DNA from: Alloacidobacterium sp035547425
GTDB taxonomy: Bacteria > Acidobacteriota > Terriglobia > Terriglobales > Acidobacteriaceae
DNA: 64,000 nucleotides
Reading direction: 5' to 3'
NCBI GenBank assembly: GCA_035547425.1
Contig: DASZUU010000043.1
Location: 1-64,000, forward strand
Below the pieces are notes generated by a model. That model searched no databases and was not told the DNA's origin. It saw only the letters and a list, made by a program, of their open reading frames with translations. Shown here in pieces: positions 7,793 to 16,520 of this stretch. Both the position numbers and the translations under genes were made by a program. Every line of letters begins with the position of its first letter. Positions within the stretch are counted from its first letter, which is position 1.

Positions 7793-9789
7793 TCGCCGGA
7801 TTTCTTTCCTTTTCTATAGTTTGGGCGCTTGCCGGAAGAAGGCTTGCTGCCGGGGCGCCTGGCTCCAAAACCAGGACGCTTACTGCCAAAGGAAGATTTT
7901 CCTCCATTGCTCTTTTTGGAACCGCCGAAGCTTCTGCCGCCGGGCTTTGGGCCGGACCGGGAAAAAGACTTCTTTGGACGATCCGAACCTTCGCCTGCCG
8001 GACGAGAGGCCCGCTGCGGAGGCTTCTTGTGGTCAAAGCCACTACGGCCTCGACCAGACTCCGATTTGCCCGAGAAGCCACCTTCACGGCGGGGGCGAAA
8101 TTCACCCGGAGTTCTGGGCTTAAAGCTACGGCGCTCGGTCGATTTGCCACCTTCGCGCCGTTCCTCGCCTTCACGGCGCGGCTTCCATTCTTTGCGCGTC
8201 GGTCTTGCATCGCCGCCCTCGCGCGGGGAGAACTTGCTGCCGAAACGGCGGTCTCCTGTGCGATTGAAGGGCTTCTTTCCGCCTGGGCCGCTGTCCTCGC
8301 GGCGCGGACGGAATCCGCCTGCTCTGGGCTTACCTGCTCCGGGCTTAAAGCTACGGCGCTCAGTCGATTCGCCCTCTTCGCGGCGCGGCTTCCATTCCTT
8401 ACGAGGCGGTCTTGTATCACCGCCCTCGCGCTGGAAGAACCTGCCGCCTGACCGGCGATCCACTGTACGGCTGCCGAAAGGCTTCTTCGCGCTCTCGCTG
8501 CCTTCTTCCCGTGGACGAAATCCGCCTTGAGAACGAGGCTTGAATCCGCTGCCCTCACCTCGGCTGAACCCTGCACCGCGGGATTCGCCTTCTTCTCGAC
8601 GGCGGAAGGGCTTTTTAAAGCCGCCTTCTTCGCGGCGTGGGCGGAATTCGCCCGGAGTTCTGGGCTTAAAGCTACGGCGCTCGGTCGATTCGCCCTCTTC
8701 ACGGCGAGGCCTGAACTCGCGGCGTTCTTCCCCTTCGCGGCGCGGCTTCCATTCTTTTCGTGGAGGTCTGCCGGACTGGTCTGAGCGTGGGGTCCATTCA
8801 CGCCGCGAACGATCCGCCGCCGGACGCGTCCAGCCTCCCTCTGCTGCCGGGCGCTGGCCGCGATCTTCCGACCCCGGACGGGTAAACGTCCGTCGTGCAC
8901 GAGGAGCTTCCATTTGCGGCGCAGCTTCCGCCGCCTGCTCCGGTGTCGGCTCAATTTCAGGAAATTCCGGCAGTCCGCCTGCGATGTGGACAAGGGTCTG
9001 CGTGCCCTGTGGAATGGTCAGCAACTGGCGGGTGGTGGTGAGCCCATGGACGACTTCGCGGATGCGTGAGCGCGGCGCCAGCGGCGACAGAAATGTTTCA
9101 ATCTCATCGGAAGTGGCGGCAACAACGGCATCCAGATAAAGCGAGATCAGGGCCGAGAGAGCGGTGCCCTGTCCCATGCCTCCGCCTGCCTGCATCGCCT
9201 TCTGATCGCGCGATTCAAAGACCTCCCACGCCGTATCCTCGCCCTCTGAGTAAATGGGAAGCACCCGCATTGCGCCCCACAATTCGCACAGGGCGCGCAG
9301 AACCGCGGCTTCCGTAACCTCACGGCCCAGCAAATTCTGCAATTCGGAGACGGTGAGCGCGCCTTCGCGCTTCAGCAGCTTCCACGATTCGATGACCAGC
9401 GGCGAAGACTTCTCCCGCGGACCGCGCTTCCAGTCGCGATCGCCCCGCAGGGCGAAAACATAGGGTAGAGCCTCACGAGAGGCTAGAAAATCAGGTTGCT
9501 CCGAGACATTGCCTAAAAGATTGAGCGGAGTAGCCTTTTGGTCGGAAAAAAGGCGTGTCGCCATCTCAAATGCGTTCTGAATGGCATCCGGCGCCGGAGT
9601 AGCACTGGTCTCACCGAGAACGGCTTCGACGAAAGACGGTGCGGGAATTTGCAGCTGGTTTTTACGCGGCAGAAAAAGGCTGATGCCTGTGGAGTCGATC
9701 CACGCTTCCGCTTCCTCAATGGTGAGGAGCGGATTTGCCTTCTGGCGCCATTTTTCAGCGCGTACTGCCTGGAGTTGTTCTGTTGTCAA
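7789..9789 (-). CDS. Winged-helix (AlkZ-like) protein with long Arg/Gly/Glu-rich repeat tail
   Basis: The 666-residue product has two parts. Residues 1 to about 290 are globular and include ALSALISLYLDAVVAATSDE and a following GLTTTRQLLTI, which resemble the winged-helix arrays of the AlkZ/YcaQ (HTH_42) group. I cannot confirm the catalytic glutamines of AlkZ, so a glycosylase activity is not claimed. From about residue 298 to the end the chain is disordered in appearance, made of repeated units such as RKEWKPRREGEE, STERRSFKPRTPGEFRPRRE and GGFKKPF. At least three related copies occur, and the tail ends in Lys/Ser/Gly. Such basic tails bind nucleic acids. It lies 21 bases after mutL and overlaps cmk by four bases. 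Confidence 0.7.
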   Translation of the reverse strand: MTTEQLQAVRAEKWRQKANPLLTIEEAEAWIDSTGISLFLPRKNQLQIPAPSFVEAVLGETSATPAPDAIQNAFEMATRLFSDQKATPLNLLGNVSEQPDFLASREALPYVFALRGDRDWKRGPREKSSPLVIESWKLLKREGALTVSELQNLLGREVTEAAVLRALCELWGAMRVLPIYSEGEDTAWEVFESRDQKAMQAGGGMGQGTALSALISLYLDAVVAATSDEIETFLSPLAPRSRIREVVHGLTTTRQLLTIPQGTQTLVHIAGGLPEFPEIEPTPEQAAEAAPQMEAPRARRTFTRPGSEDRGQRPAAEGGWTRPAADRSRREWTPRSDQSGRPPRKEWKPRREGEERREFRPRREEGESTERRSFKPRTPGEFRPRREEGGFKKPFRRREEGESRGAGFSRGEGSGFKPRSQGGFRPREEGSESAKKPFGSRTVDRRSGGRFFQREGGDTRPPRKEWKPRREEGESTERRSFKPGAGKPRAGGFRPRREDSGPGGKKPFNRTGDRRFGSKFSPREGGDARPTRKEWKPRREGEERREGGKSTERRSFKPRTPGEFRPRREGGFSGKSESGRGRSGFDHKKPPQRASRPAGEGSDRPKKSFSRSGPKPGGRSFGGSKKSNGGKSSFGSKRPGFGARRPGSKPSSGKRPNYRKGKKSGE
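7800..8890. repeat. In-gene degenerate repeats coding the Arg/Gly/Glu tail
   Basis: Within the gene, DNA blocks recur with few changes. One block starting near 8094 (in ACCCGGAGTTCTGGGCTTAA) returns near 8640, and a related, shorter copy lies near 8330-8400. The repeat unit encodes RSFKP with flanking Arg/Glu stretches. This explains several long shadow reading frames here on both strands. Confidence 0.75.
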
Positions 9790-9810
9790 AGAATCCTGCT
9801 TTTTGCGGGC

Positions 9811-11736
9811 CTAAATGCGATGAAATGCCCGCTGGATGTCTTTCCAAGAATACCGCAATACGATGGGCCGCCCATGGGGACAGTTGGTTGGATGGTCGGT
9901 TTTCGCCAATTCGGCGAGCAGCCACTCCATCCGGACGGGGTCGAGGGGCATATTGACCTTGATGGCCGAATGGCAGGCGATAGAGGCCGCAATGCGCGTG
10001 CGGAGGGTATCGAGGTTCTGCGCCTGGTCCTCTTTTTCAGCCTGCTCCAAGACCTCGATAAGGGTACGTTCCAATTCCTTGCCTTCGAGGCCGACCGGAG
10101 CGGCTTTGATCGCAATCGTGCGCGGGCCGAATGGCTCGACTTCAAAGCCATTGCGCTGCAATTCTTCTGCAATCCGGGCAAAAAGAACCATCTGGTGCGG
10201 CTGCAACTCAACCAGCAACGGCATGAGCAGGCGCTGATGCTGCACGCGCTCGACTTCGCGCTCCCGCAGAATCTTCTCGAACAGAACACGCTCATGCGCT
10301 ACATGCTGGTCAATGATCCAGAGGCCTTCATCATTCACGGCAAGAATGAAGGATTCCCGCAGCTGGCCCAAAGGCTTAAGCGAAGCCAGCGAGTTCAGGC
10401 TGGGGGCGGGTTCCTGCACTGCGGGTATCTGCTGGGGCAGGGTCGCGCTATTCGCCTGAGCCGGCAATGCTTCGGCAAAGGGCAGGCTGACGGCCTGCGG
10501 CGGCAACTCGGGCGGTGTCAATGCAAAGCCTGTGCCGTCTTCGGCGGCAGCGGCAGGTTCCGATTCCTGCTGAATTGTCGGCGAAGGCTCGCCCGGCATC
10601 GGCGACACCGAGGGCAGCAGTGACGGCGTAGCTTGCGGATTGGCCGTGAGCGCGGCGAGAAATCCGGCAGCCGGACGCGAGTGAATGAGCTGGTTGCGTA
10701 TGCTGTCGCGTACAAAATCGTGAATAACCGACTGCTGGCGGAAGCGGACCTCCGTCTTTGCCGGATGCACGTTCACATCGACTTCATGCGGCGGCATCTC
10801 CATGAACATAAGGATGACGGGGAACGAAGTCGGCGGAATGATGTTGCGATATGCCTCGCTGACGGCATGCAGAATCAGCCGATCGCGGATGAGGCGTCGG
10901 TTCACAAAAACATAAATCGAGTTGCGATTCAGTTTCTGCAACTCCGGCTTGGAAATAAATCCGCTGATGCGCAGAAATCCGGGATCCGGTGGCTGATAAT
11001 CTTCATCCTGTTTCCACGGCGGAGGCTCCGGCAGTCCGGCGCGGTCGAAGGCGCGCTCCGCAGCCACGGGCAGCAACTGGTCGAGCGTCTCTTTGCCGAA
11101 AATCTGAAAGATGCGTTCTTCTGCCCGGTTTACCGGCGGCGCGATCAGCAGCGCATGGGTAGCGGAGTGCAGCTCAAAGTGCTTGTCCGGATGCGCCAAC
11201 GCATAATGCGTAACCAGCGCAGTGACATGCGAAAGCTCTGTGGTTTCAGCCTTGAGAAATTTACGTCGCGCCGGCGTGTTGAAGAAAAGGTCCCGAATCG
11301 TGAACGTTGTCCCCGGTGGCACGCCGGCATCGTCGACGCGCATGACCTTGCCGCCGACAATTTCAATATGCGTGCCGGAAGCCTCCTCTGCGGCGCGGGT
11401 ATCCATCTCCAGCCGTGCAATCGAAGCGATGGAAGGCAACGCCTCGCCTCGAAAACCCAGAGTTGCGATCGAGAGCAGGTCGTCGCTGGAGCGAATCTTG
11501 GACGTGGCGTGGCGCTCAAAAGCCAGCAGCGCGTCATCGCGCATCATACCGTGTCCATTGTCGGCAATGCGGATGAGCTTGCGCCCTCCGGCTTCCACTT
11601 CGACGCGAATGCGGGTAGCTCCCGCATCGAGCGCGTTTTCCAGCAGCTCTTTCACAACAGACGCGGGACGGTCCACCACTTCGCCGGCGGCGATCTGGTT
11701 GGCAACCTGGTCGGAGAGAATGCGGATGCGTCCCAT
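9811..11736 (-). CDS. mutL: DNA mismatch repair protein MutL (endonuclease-type)
   Basis: The 641-residue product starts with the GHKL ATPase core: IAAGEVVDRP, ENALDAGAT, DNGHGM and GFRGEALPS. A Pro/Ala/Gln-rich linker (about residues 345-450) leads to a C-terminal dimerisation domain. That domain holds IIDQHVAHERVLFE, close to the DQHA(x)2E(x)4E nuclease metal site with Val in place of Ala, ACHSAIKV, and CPHGRP near the end, as in MutL proteins with nicking activity. MutL links MutS mismatch recognition to strand incision. It is the first gene of a minus-strand run with the winged-helix gene and cmk. mutS is not in the window. Confidence 0.96.
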   Translation of the reverse strand: MGRIRILSDQVANQIAAGEVVDRPASVVKELLENALDAGATRIRVEVEAGGRKLIRIADNGHGMMRDDALLAFERHATSKIRSSDDLLSIATLGFRGEALPSIASIARLEMDTRAAEEASGTHIEIVGGKVMRVDDAGVPPGTTFTIRDLFFNTPARRKFLKAETTELSHVTALVTHYALAHPDKHFELHSATHALLIAPPVNRAEERIFQIFGKETLDQLLPVAAERAFDRAGLPEPPPWKQDEDYQPPDPGFLRISGFISKPELQKLNRNSIYVFVNRRLIRDRLILHAVSEAYRNIIPPTSFPVILMFMEMPPHEVDVNVHPAKTEVRFRQQSVIHDFVRDSIRNQLIHSRPAAGFLAALTANPQATPSLLPSVSPMPGEPSPTIQQESEPAAAAEDGTGFALTPPELPPQAVSLPFAEALPAQANSATLPQQIPAVQEPAPSLNSLASLKPLGQLRESFILAVNDEGLWIIDQHVAHERVLFEKILREREVERVQHQRLLMPLLVELQPHQMVLFARIAEELQRNGFEVEPFGPRTIAIKAAPVGLEGKELERTLIEVLEQAEKEDQAQNLDTLRTRIAASIACHSAIKVNMPLDPVRMEWLLAELAKTDHPTNCPHGRPIVLRYSWKDIQRAFHRI

Positions 11737-11817
11737 CTGAAATTCACCTTAGCAGGTTGGCGAATATGGGATGTGTGCAAATTCCGGGTGCAAACAGCGA
11801 TTCTGATGGAGGAAACT

Positions 11818-11849
11818 GCCCCACCCCTGCACTTCGCTAAGGATGGGGC
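11818..11849 (-). terminator. Hairpin after the M61 peptidase gene
   Basis: GCCCCA (11818-11823) pairs with TGGGGC (11844-11849) round a 20-base loop. On the minus strand it lies 11 bases past the peptidase stop and is followed by AGTTTCC. The stem is short and the T tract weak; it may be a dispersed intergenic repeat rather than a strong terminator. Confidence 0.35.
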
Positions 11850-11859
11850 GCGCCCGATG

Positions 11860-13740
11860 TTATTTATGAGCCGTAGCGTTGATGGGCTGCACGGCGGTCA
11901 TCGGCTTGGTGATCTCATCAAGAACCGCCGGAGCGCCCTCGACGCGCTGCAGCGTGGGATACTTTTCGCCCTCGTGATAATTCAGGTCGATGGGGTAAAT
12001 ATATGTGTCGGATTGCACGATCAGGTGGATGGGCTCATTGTTGCCCTTCGCCTGCTTGATGGCATTCGTGAAAATATCTCCGGCAAAGACGCGCCCGTTG
12101 ACAGCAATCACGCGCTCACCCGGCGCGAGTTTGGCCTCGTCCGCAGCCGAATAGACGCGAACATCGGAGATCGTTCCATCCCGGCGCAGCCGCAGGCCGG
12201 CGGAGAACCATGCGTCAACGCTGCCGCTGATAGCAAGCATGGCCCGCTCATAGCTGCTGGGCGCTTCTGTATAGACGAGCTTGTAGCCGCCATGTTCAAT
12301 GCCTGCAAGGTCGGCATGAGGATTGAGCGTAGTGATGCGCTCATGGAGAAAGCCGGCCCAGTCATTCGGAACAACTTCGTTGAGCGTCTTGACGATGTCA
12401 TCGAAATTATAGGGAACAACCATGGGGCCGGTGTTTCCGCCTTTGCCCACGAAGAGCACGAGAAAGTCGTGCAATGATTTCTGATTGTGCGTGAGCTGGC
12501 GGATAGTCGTATCCACATCGAGCCAGAGCAGCTCGCCTTCCGGGTAGTAGTCCTGTCCGCGGCGCCAGTTCGCCCATGCCGGATTACCTCCGCGCAAAAT
12601 CGAAGCGGCAATGGCTGTATCTTCCGTATTGCGCCAGGTGCGTCCCGGCTTGTTGTCGAGGTTGGCGGCTGTGAAGGCGAGCGCCTCACGATATTGCTCC
12701 TGCGTCTCCAATCCGGACCGGGCAGCGAGCACACCGCCGAGGTACTGCGTCATGCCCTCATACACCCACAGCAGCTGGCCCTGCATGGGAGTAGCGTAAT
12801 CGGGCGTTGCCAGTCCTTCCGGACGGCGATACTTACCGTTCCACGAGTGCGTAAACTCATGCGCCAACAAATCAGCCTCAAGCACCTGGTGCTGATCATC
12901 CGCATAGCCCTTTTCTCCCACTCCATTGTCGGAGGATTGATGGTGCTCCAGCCCTTCGCCGCCTGCGTAGTCTGAGAGCGTGAGCAGGAAGTGATAGCTG
13001 TTGTAATGGTGCGAGCTGTACATCGCGCCGGCTTCGTGTACGAGGTTGTTGACCGCGGTAAGGAACTGCGGACGCAGCTCCACATCCCCAGGCGCGTCTC
13101 CGGCCACATCCAGGTAGTGCTTCGGGGTGACGTCAGGCGCGAGCGGAATCTCTTTGAAGTACTGGCCGGTGAGAACAGGCGAGTCTTCGAGCATCTCGAC
13201 CGTGACCGGCGCATAGTGCGTCGTGCTACCGTCTTTTCCTGTAGGCGTAAGCGCAGTGCCTACGCCCCAGCCTGCGGGAACTTTGACCGAGGGCTGAATC
13301 TCGATCTCGCGCACGGGAATACCCGCGGGATAGAGCAGAAATTTTTCCCACTCGAGCATGGCCAGTTTGTCCGAAACACGCGCGGTGACAATGGCGTCGA
13401 CATGTGCTTCAATCTGCGTGACTCCCTGCGGAATGGTGAGATGAAATGCATAGAGATCGACGTCGTCGCGTCGCCAGGTGAGCGTCTGCCCGTTGGCACG
13501 GAAGACGATTCCCGTCATGTCGGAGATAGGGCCGGTAGGGCGATGATTGCCGGGAACCCATTTCACTGCGGTCAGGGTAAGCGGGCCGGGCTTTACGGGA
13601 ATGACGATATCGGCGTGCCAGAGTTTTCTGGGTGCTTCCGAGAGATCGGCGGTAATCGTAATAGGGCTTGCGGCAAATGCTGAGAAGCAAGCCGTCAGAA
13701 ACAATGCGGGCAGAATGGCTGCGCGGGAAACACGAGACAT
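11860..13740 (-). CDS. M61 family metallopeptidase with PDZ domain (glycyl aminopeptidase-like), exported
   Basis: From the ATG at 13740 the product has 626 residues and a clear signal peptide (RAAILPALFLTACFSAFA). That start has AAGGA just upstream; the open frame runs further to 13902, but this would collide with the trpC start. The zinc site is HEFTHSW at residues 294-300, preceded by the M61 hallmark GGEGLEHHQSS and followed by NGKYRRP. The last 150 residues hold a PDZ-like region (LRLRRDGTISDV, APGERVIAVNGR). M61 enzymes are periplasmic aminopeptidases with a preference for N-terminal Gly or Ala. It is transcribed divergently from trpC. Confidence 0.9.
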   Translation of the reverse strand: MSRVSRAAILPALFLTACFSAFAASPITITADLSEAPRKLWHADIVIPVKPGPLTLTAVKWVPGNHRPTGPISDMTGIVFRANGQTLTWRRDDVDLYAFHLTIPQGVTQIEAHVDAIVTARVSDKLAMLEWEKFLLYPAGIPVREIEIQPSVKVPAGWGVGTALTPTGKDGSTTHYAPVTVEMLEDSPVLTGQYFKEIPLAPDVTPKHYLDVAGDAPGDVELRPQFLTAVNNLVHEAGAMYSSHHYNSYHFLLTLSDYAGGEGLEHHQSSDNGVGEKGYADDQHQVLEADLLAHEFTHSWNGKYRRPEGLATPDYATPMQGQLLWVYEGMTQYLGGVLAARSGLETQEQYREALAFTAANLDNKPGRTWRNTEDTAIAASILRGGNPAWANWRRGQDYYPEGELLWLDVDTTIRQLTHNQKSLHDFLVLFVGKGGNTGPMVVPYNFDDIVKTLNEVVPNDWAGFLHERITTLNPHADLAGIEHGGYKLVYTEAPSSYERAMLAISGSVDAWFSAGLRLRRDGTISDVRVYSAADEAKLAPGERVIAVNGRVFAGDIFTNAIKQAKGNNEPIHLIVQSDTYIYPIDLNYHEGEKYPTLQRVEGAPAVLDEITKPMTAVQPINATAHK

Positions 13741-13803
13741 GCAGAATATTCCTTTATTGAAAGCTATACTAAATAGATAACGATTCCACCTGGACATAAT
13801 TTC

Positions 13804-14598
13804 GTGCATCTCGAGCGCATTTTGGCGAAAACCCGGGAGACAGTGGCTGAAAACAGGCAGCGCGTGCCTTTGCGCGAACTGGAGCTGCGCGCCGCAGACC
13901 ATACGCCTCGCGGATTTGCCCGGGCACTGCGCGAGCGCGCGCAGGAGGGGCCTGCCATCATTGCCGAGTTGAAGAAGGCTTCGCCGTCGAAGGGCTTGAT
14001 TCGTCCGGAGTTCGATGTGCGCTGGCTCGCTTCAGAGTTGGCTGGCGGAGGTGCGACAGCTTTGTCTGTGTTAACCGATGAGCCTTTTTTTCAGGGAAGC
14101 CTGGAAAATCTGGAGATTGCCTCTTCGACGGTGACAATTCCGTGCCTGCGCAAAGATTTTATGATCGATGAGTACCAGATCGTCGAGGCCCGCGCGCACA
14201 AGGCAGATGCGATTCTGCTGATTGTTGCTGCACTGACGGATGCGGAGCTGAAAAGGTTGAAGGACGCGGCGCACCGCTATGAGCTGGACGTGCTGTGCGA
14301 AGTGCATTCAGCCGAGGAGCTGGAGCGCGCGCATGATCTGGGCTGCGATGCGTATGGCGTGAATAATCGCAATCTGAAGACATTTGAAGTGAGGTTGGAG
14401 AATTCGCTCGATCTGGCTGAGCGGTTGCCCTCGGACGCGGTGCGCGTGGCGGAGAGCGGAATTCATAAAGCGGAAGATATTCAGCGTTTGCGGGCAGCGG
14501 GTTTTCATGCGTTCCTGGTCGGCGAATCGTTGATGCGGCAGGCGTCGCCGGGTGAAGCGCTGACGACATTGTTGCGGCCATTTGCGGTGCAGGTGTAA
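13804..14598 (+). CDS. trpC: Indole-3-glycerol phosphate synthase
   Basis: The 264-residue TIM-barrel protein contains IIAELKKASPSKGLIRPEF, LRKDFMIDEYQI and VNNRNLKTF followed by AESGI, the standard catalytic and phosphate-binding motifs of TrpC. It closes the indole ring of CdRP. The start is GTG at 13804; no strong Shine-Dalgarno site is seen. It is the first gene of a plus-strand run covering the last steps of tryptophan synthesis and then common-pathway and tyrosine genes. The divergent M61 gene begins 63 bases to its left. Confidence 0.96.
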   Translation: MHLERILAKTRETVAENRQRVPLRELELRAADHTPRGFARALRERAQEGPAIIAELKKASPSKGLIRPEFDVRWLASELAGGGATALSVLTDEPFFQGSLENLEIASSTVTIPCLRKDFMIDEYQIVEARAHKADAILLIVAALTDAELKRLKDAAHRYELDVLCEVHSAEELERAHDLGCDAYGVNNRNLKTFEVRLENSLDLAERLPSDAVRVAESGIHKAEDIQRLRAAGFHAFLVGESLMRQASPGEALTTLLRPFAVQV

Positions 14599-14603
14599 GC
14601 GTC

Positions 14604-15272
14604 ATGTGGATCAAGATTTGCGCCAACACAAATCTGGAAGACGCGCAGCTTGCCGTGGATGCGGGTGCGAATGCCGTCGGGTTTGTATTTGCTGCAAGCC
14701 CCCGGCATGTGAATGTCCCCCAGGTGGCCGGCATCACAAGGCATCTACCGGCAGGCGTAGAAAAGATCGGCGTTTTTGTCGATGCAGATTTCGGCGAGAT
14801 CGTTCGCAGTGTCGAAGATGCGGCCCTGACAGGCGTGCAGTTGCACGCAGCCAAAGACGAGACACTTGCAACGAAGTTGCGCGAGCGCTTCGGCGCTTCG
14901 CTGCGCATTTTGCGAGTGTTGCATTTCGCCGATGATCTTGAGGCGCAACTGCAGGCAGTGCGGAATGACAATGCCATCGATGGCATCCTGGTAGATTCGC
15001 GCACCGCAAACGCTGTCGGCGGAACCGGTGTGAGCTATAACTGGCAGGCGGCGCGCGCAGGTTTTCTTGCGGCATCGCGCTTGCGGTTGATTGCCGCGGG
15101 CGGCCTGAAACCGGAAAATGTGGCCGAAGCAATTCGCGTGCTCGAGCCGTGGGGCGTCGATGTAGCCAGCGGCGTGGAAGCTGCTCCGGGAAAAAAAGAC
15201 GCGGCGCGGGTACAGGCGTTTATAAAAGCGGCAAACGAGGCGGCGCGCGAGCTTACCGTGGCCGCGCAATGA
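14604..15272 (+). CDS. trpF: Phosphoribosylanthranilate isomerase
   Basis: The 222-residue product begins WIKICANTNLEDA, the N-terminal catalytic-Cys region of TrpF (Cys6), here with Ala in place of the usual Gly after Cys. Further motifs are NAVGFVFAASPRHV, KIGVFVD, QLHA, VDSR and GGTGVSYNW near the C-terminal phosphate site. It converts PRA to CdRP, the substrate of TrpC. It begins five bases after trpC, in the same operon. Confidence 0.95.
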   Translation: MWIKICANTNLEDAQLAVDAGANAVGFVFAASPRHVNVPQVAGITRHLPAGVEKIGVFVDADFGEIVRSVEDAALTGVQLHAAKDETLATKLRERFGASLRILRVLHFADDLEAQLQAVRNDNAIDGILVDSRTANAVGGTGVSYNWQAARAGFLAASRLRLIAAGGLKPENVAEAIRVLEPWGVDVASGVEAAPGKKDAARVQAFIKAANEAARELTVAAQ

Positions 15273-15305
15273 TGGCGTAAGCTGAAACGATAAGGGGATT
15301 CGACG

Positions 15306-16514
15306 ATGAGCACGGCGACACATCCAGCTACCAATGCAACGGGCCGCTTCGGCGCTTATGGCGGACGCTATGTGCCGGAGACGCTGATGGCCGCGCTCGA
15401 AGAGCTTGAGCACGCCTATGCGGAAGCGCAGGCCGATCCCGCCTTTCATGCCGAGCTCGACTCGCTGCTGCGCGATTATGTCGGGCGTCCGACGCCTCTC
15501 TATTTCGCATCGCGGCTCACAGAGCAGCTTGGCGGCGCAAAGATTTATCTCAAGCGCGAAGACCTGCTGCACACCGGCGCCCACAAGATCAACAACTGCA
15601 TCGGGCAAGCCCTGCTGGCGCGTCGCATGGGCAAGAAGCGCATCATCGCCGAAACAGGGGCCGGCCAGCACGGCGTAGCAACGGCCACGGTCTGCGCCCT
15701 GTTTGGCATGGAGTGCGTCGTCTACATGGGCGAAGAGGACATGCAGCGGCAGGAGCTGAATGTCTATCGTATGCGCCTGCTGGGCGCGGAAGTCCGCGGC
15801 GTCAGTTCCGGATCGCGCACCTTGAAAGACGCCATCAATGAGGCGATGCGCGACTGGGTGACGAATGTGCGCACCACGCATTATCTGCTGGGCAGCGTAC
15901 TTGGCGCGCATCCGTATCCGATGATGGTGCGCGATTTTCACCGCGTCATCAGCAAAGAGGCAAAGGCGCAGATTCTCGAAAAAGAAGGCCGCCTGCCGGA
16001 TGCAATCATCGCCTGTGTCGGTGGCGGCTCAAATGCCATCGGCGCATTCTACGAATTTATCGAGGATAAAAATGTTCGGCTCATCGGCGTGGAAGCTGGT
16101 GGCCGCAGTTTCGAGCTAGGCCAGCATGCGGCGCGTTTTCGCGGCGGAGTCCCAGGTGTGCTGCAGGGAACATATTCTTACGTCCTGCAGGATGAGGCTG
16201 GGCAAATTGCCCTGACGCATTCTGTTTCCGCCGGTTTGGATTACGCGTCCATCGGGCCGGAACATGCGATGCTGCACGATTCGGGCCGCGCCGAGTACAC
16301 ATCGGCAACAGACGAAGAAGCGTTGAAGGCGACAGCAACGCTCGCGCGCACAGAAGGCATTCTGCCTGCGCTTGAAAGCGCGCATGCGGTAGCCGAGTGT
16401 ATCCGGATTGCGCCAACGCTGTCGCGGCATGACATACTAATAGTCAACATCTCAGGACGCGGTGATAAAGATATGGGCATCCTTTCGCGCGAACTGAAGC
16501 TGAAGGGCGCTTAA
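15306..16514 (+). CDS. trpB: Tryptophan synthase beta chain
   Basis: The 402-residue product shows FGAYGGRYVPETL at the N-terminus, the PLP lysine in GAHKINNC (Lys94), ETGAGQHGVATATVCAL, and the phosphate-binding loop GGGSNAIG. These features identify canonical TrpB1. It joins indole with serine to give tryptophan. The start at 15306 is preceded by AAGGGG. It sits 33 bases after trpF and six bases before trpA. Confidence 0.98.
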   Translation: MSTATHPATNATGRFGAYGGRYVPETLMAALEELEHAYAEAQADPAFHAELDSLLRDYVGRPTPLYFASRLTEQLGGAKIYLKREDLLHTGAHKINNCIGQALLARRMGKKRIIAETGAGQHGVATATVCALFGMECVVYMGEEDMQRQELNVYRMRLLGAEVRGVSSGSRTLKDAINEAMRDWVTNVRTTHYLLGSVLGAHPYPMMVRDFHRVISKEAKAQILEKEGRLPDAIIACVGGGSNAIGAFYEFIEDKNVRLIGVEAGGRSFELGQHAARFRGGVPGVLQGTYSYVLQDEAGQIALTHSVSAGLDYASIGPEHAMLHDSGRAEYTSATDEEALKATATLARTEGILPALESAHAVAECIRIAPTLSRHDILIVNISGRGDKDMGILSRELKLKGA

Positions 16515-16520
16515 GAGCTT

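Noticed and set aside
7758..8993. Long minus-strand reading frame (411 codons) rich in Ala, Arg and Ser, and plus-strand frames at 7711-8530
   Set aside because: They are other-frame readings of the repeat tail of the winged-helix gene. The composition mirrors the repeats, and there is no start signal or family motif.
10633..12477. 614-codon plus-strand frame across mutL and the M61 gene
   Set aside because: It is antisense to two well-supported genes and crosses their intergenic gap; no protein family is recognisable. High GC readily leaves such frames open.
14745..15941. 398-codon minus-strand frame over trpF and trpB
   Set aside because: Antisense shadow of two conserved enzymes, with Arg/His-rich composition and no motif.
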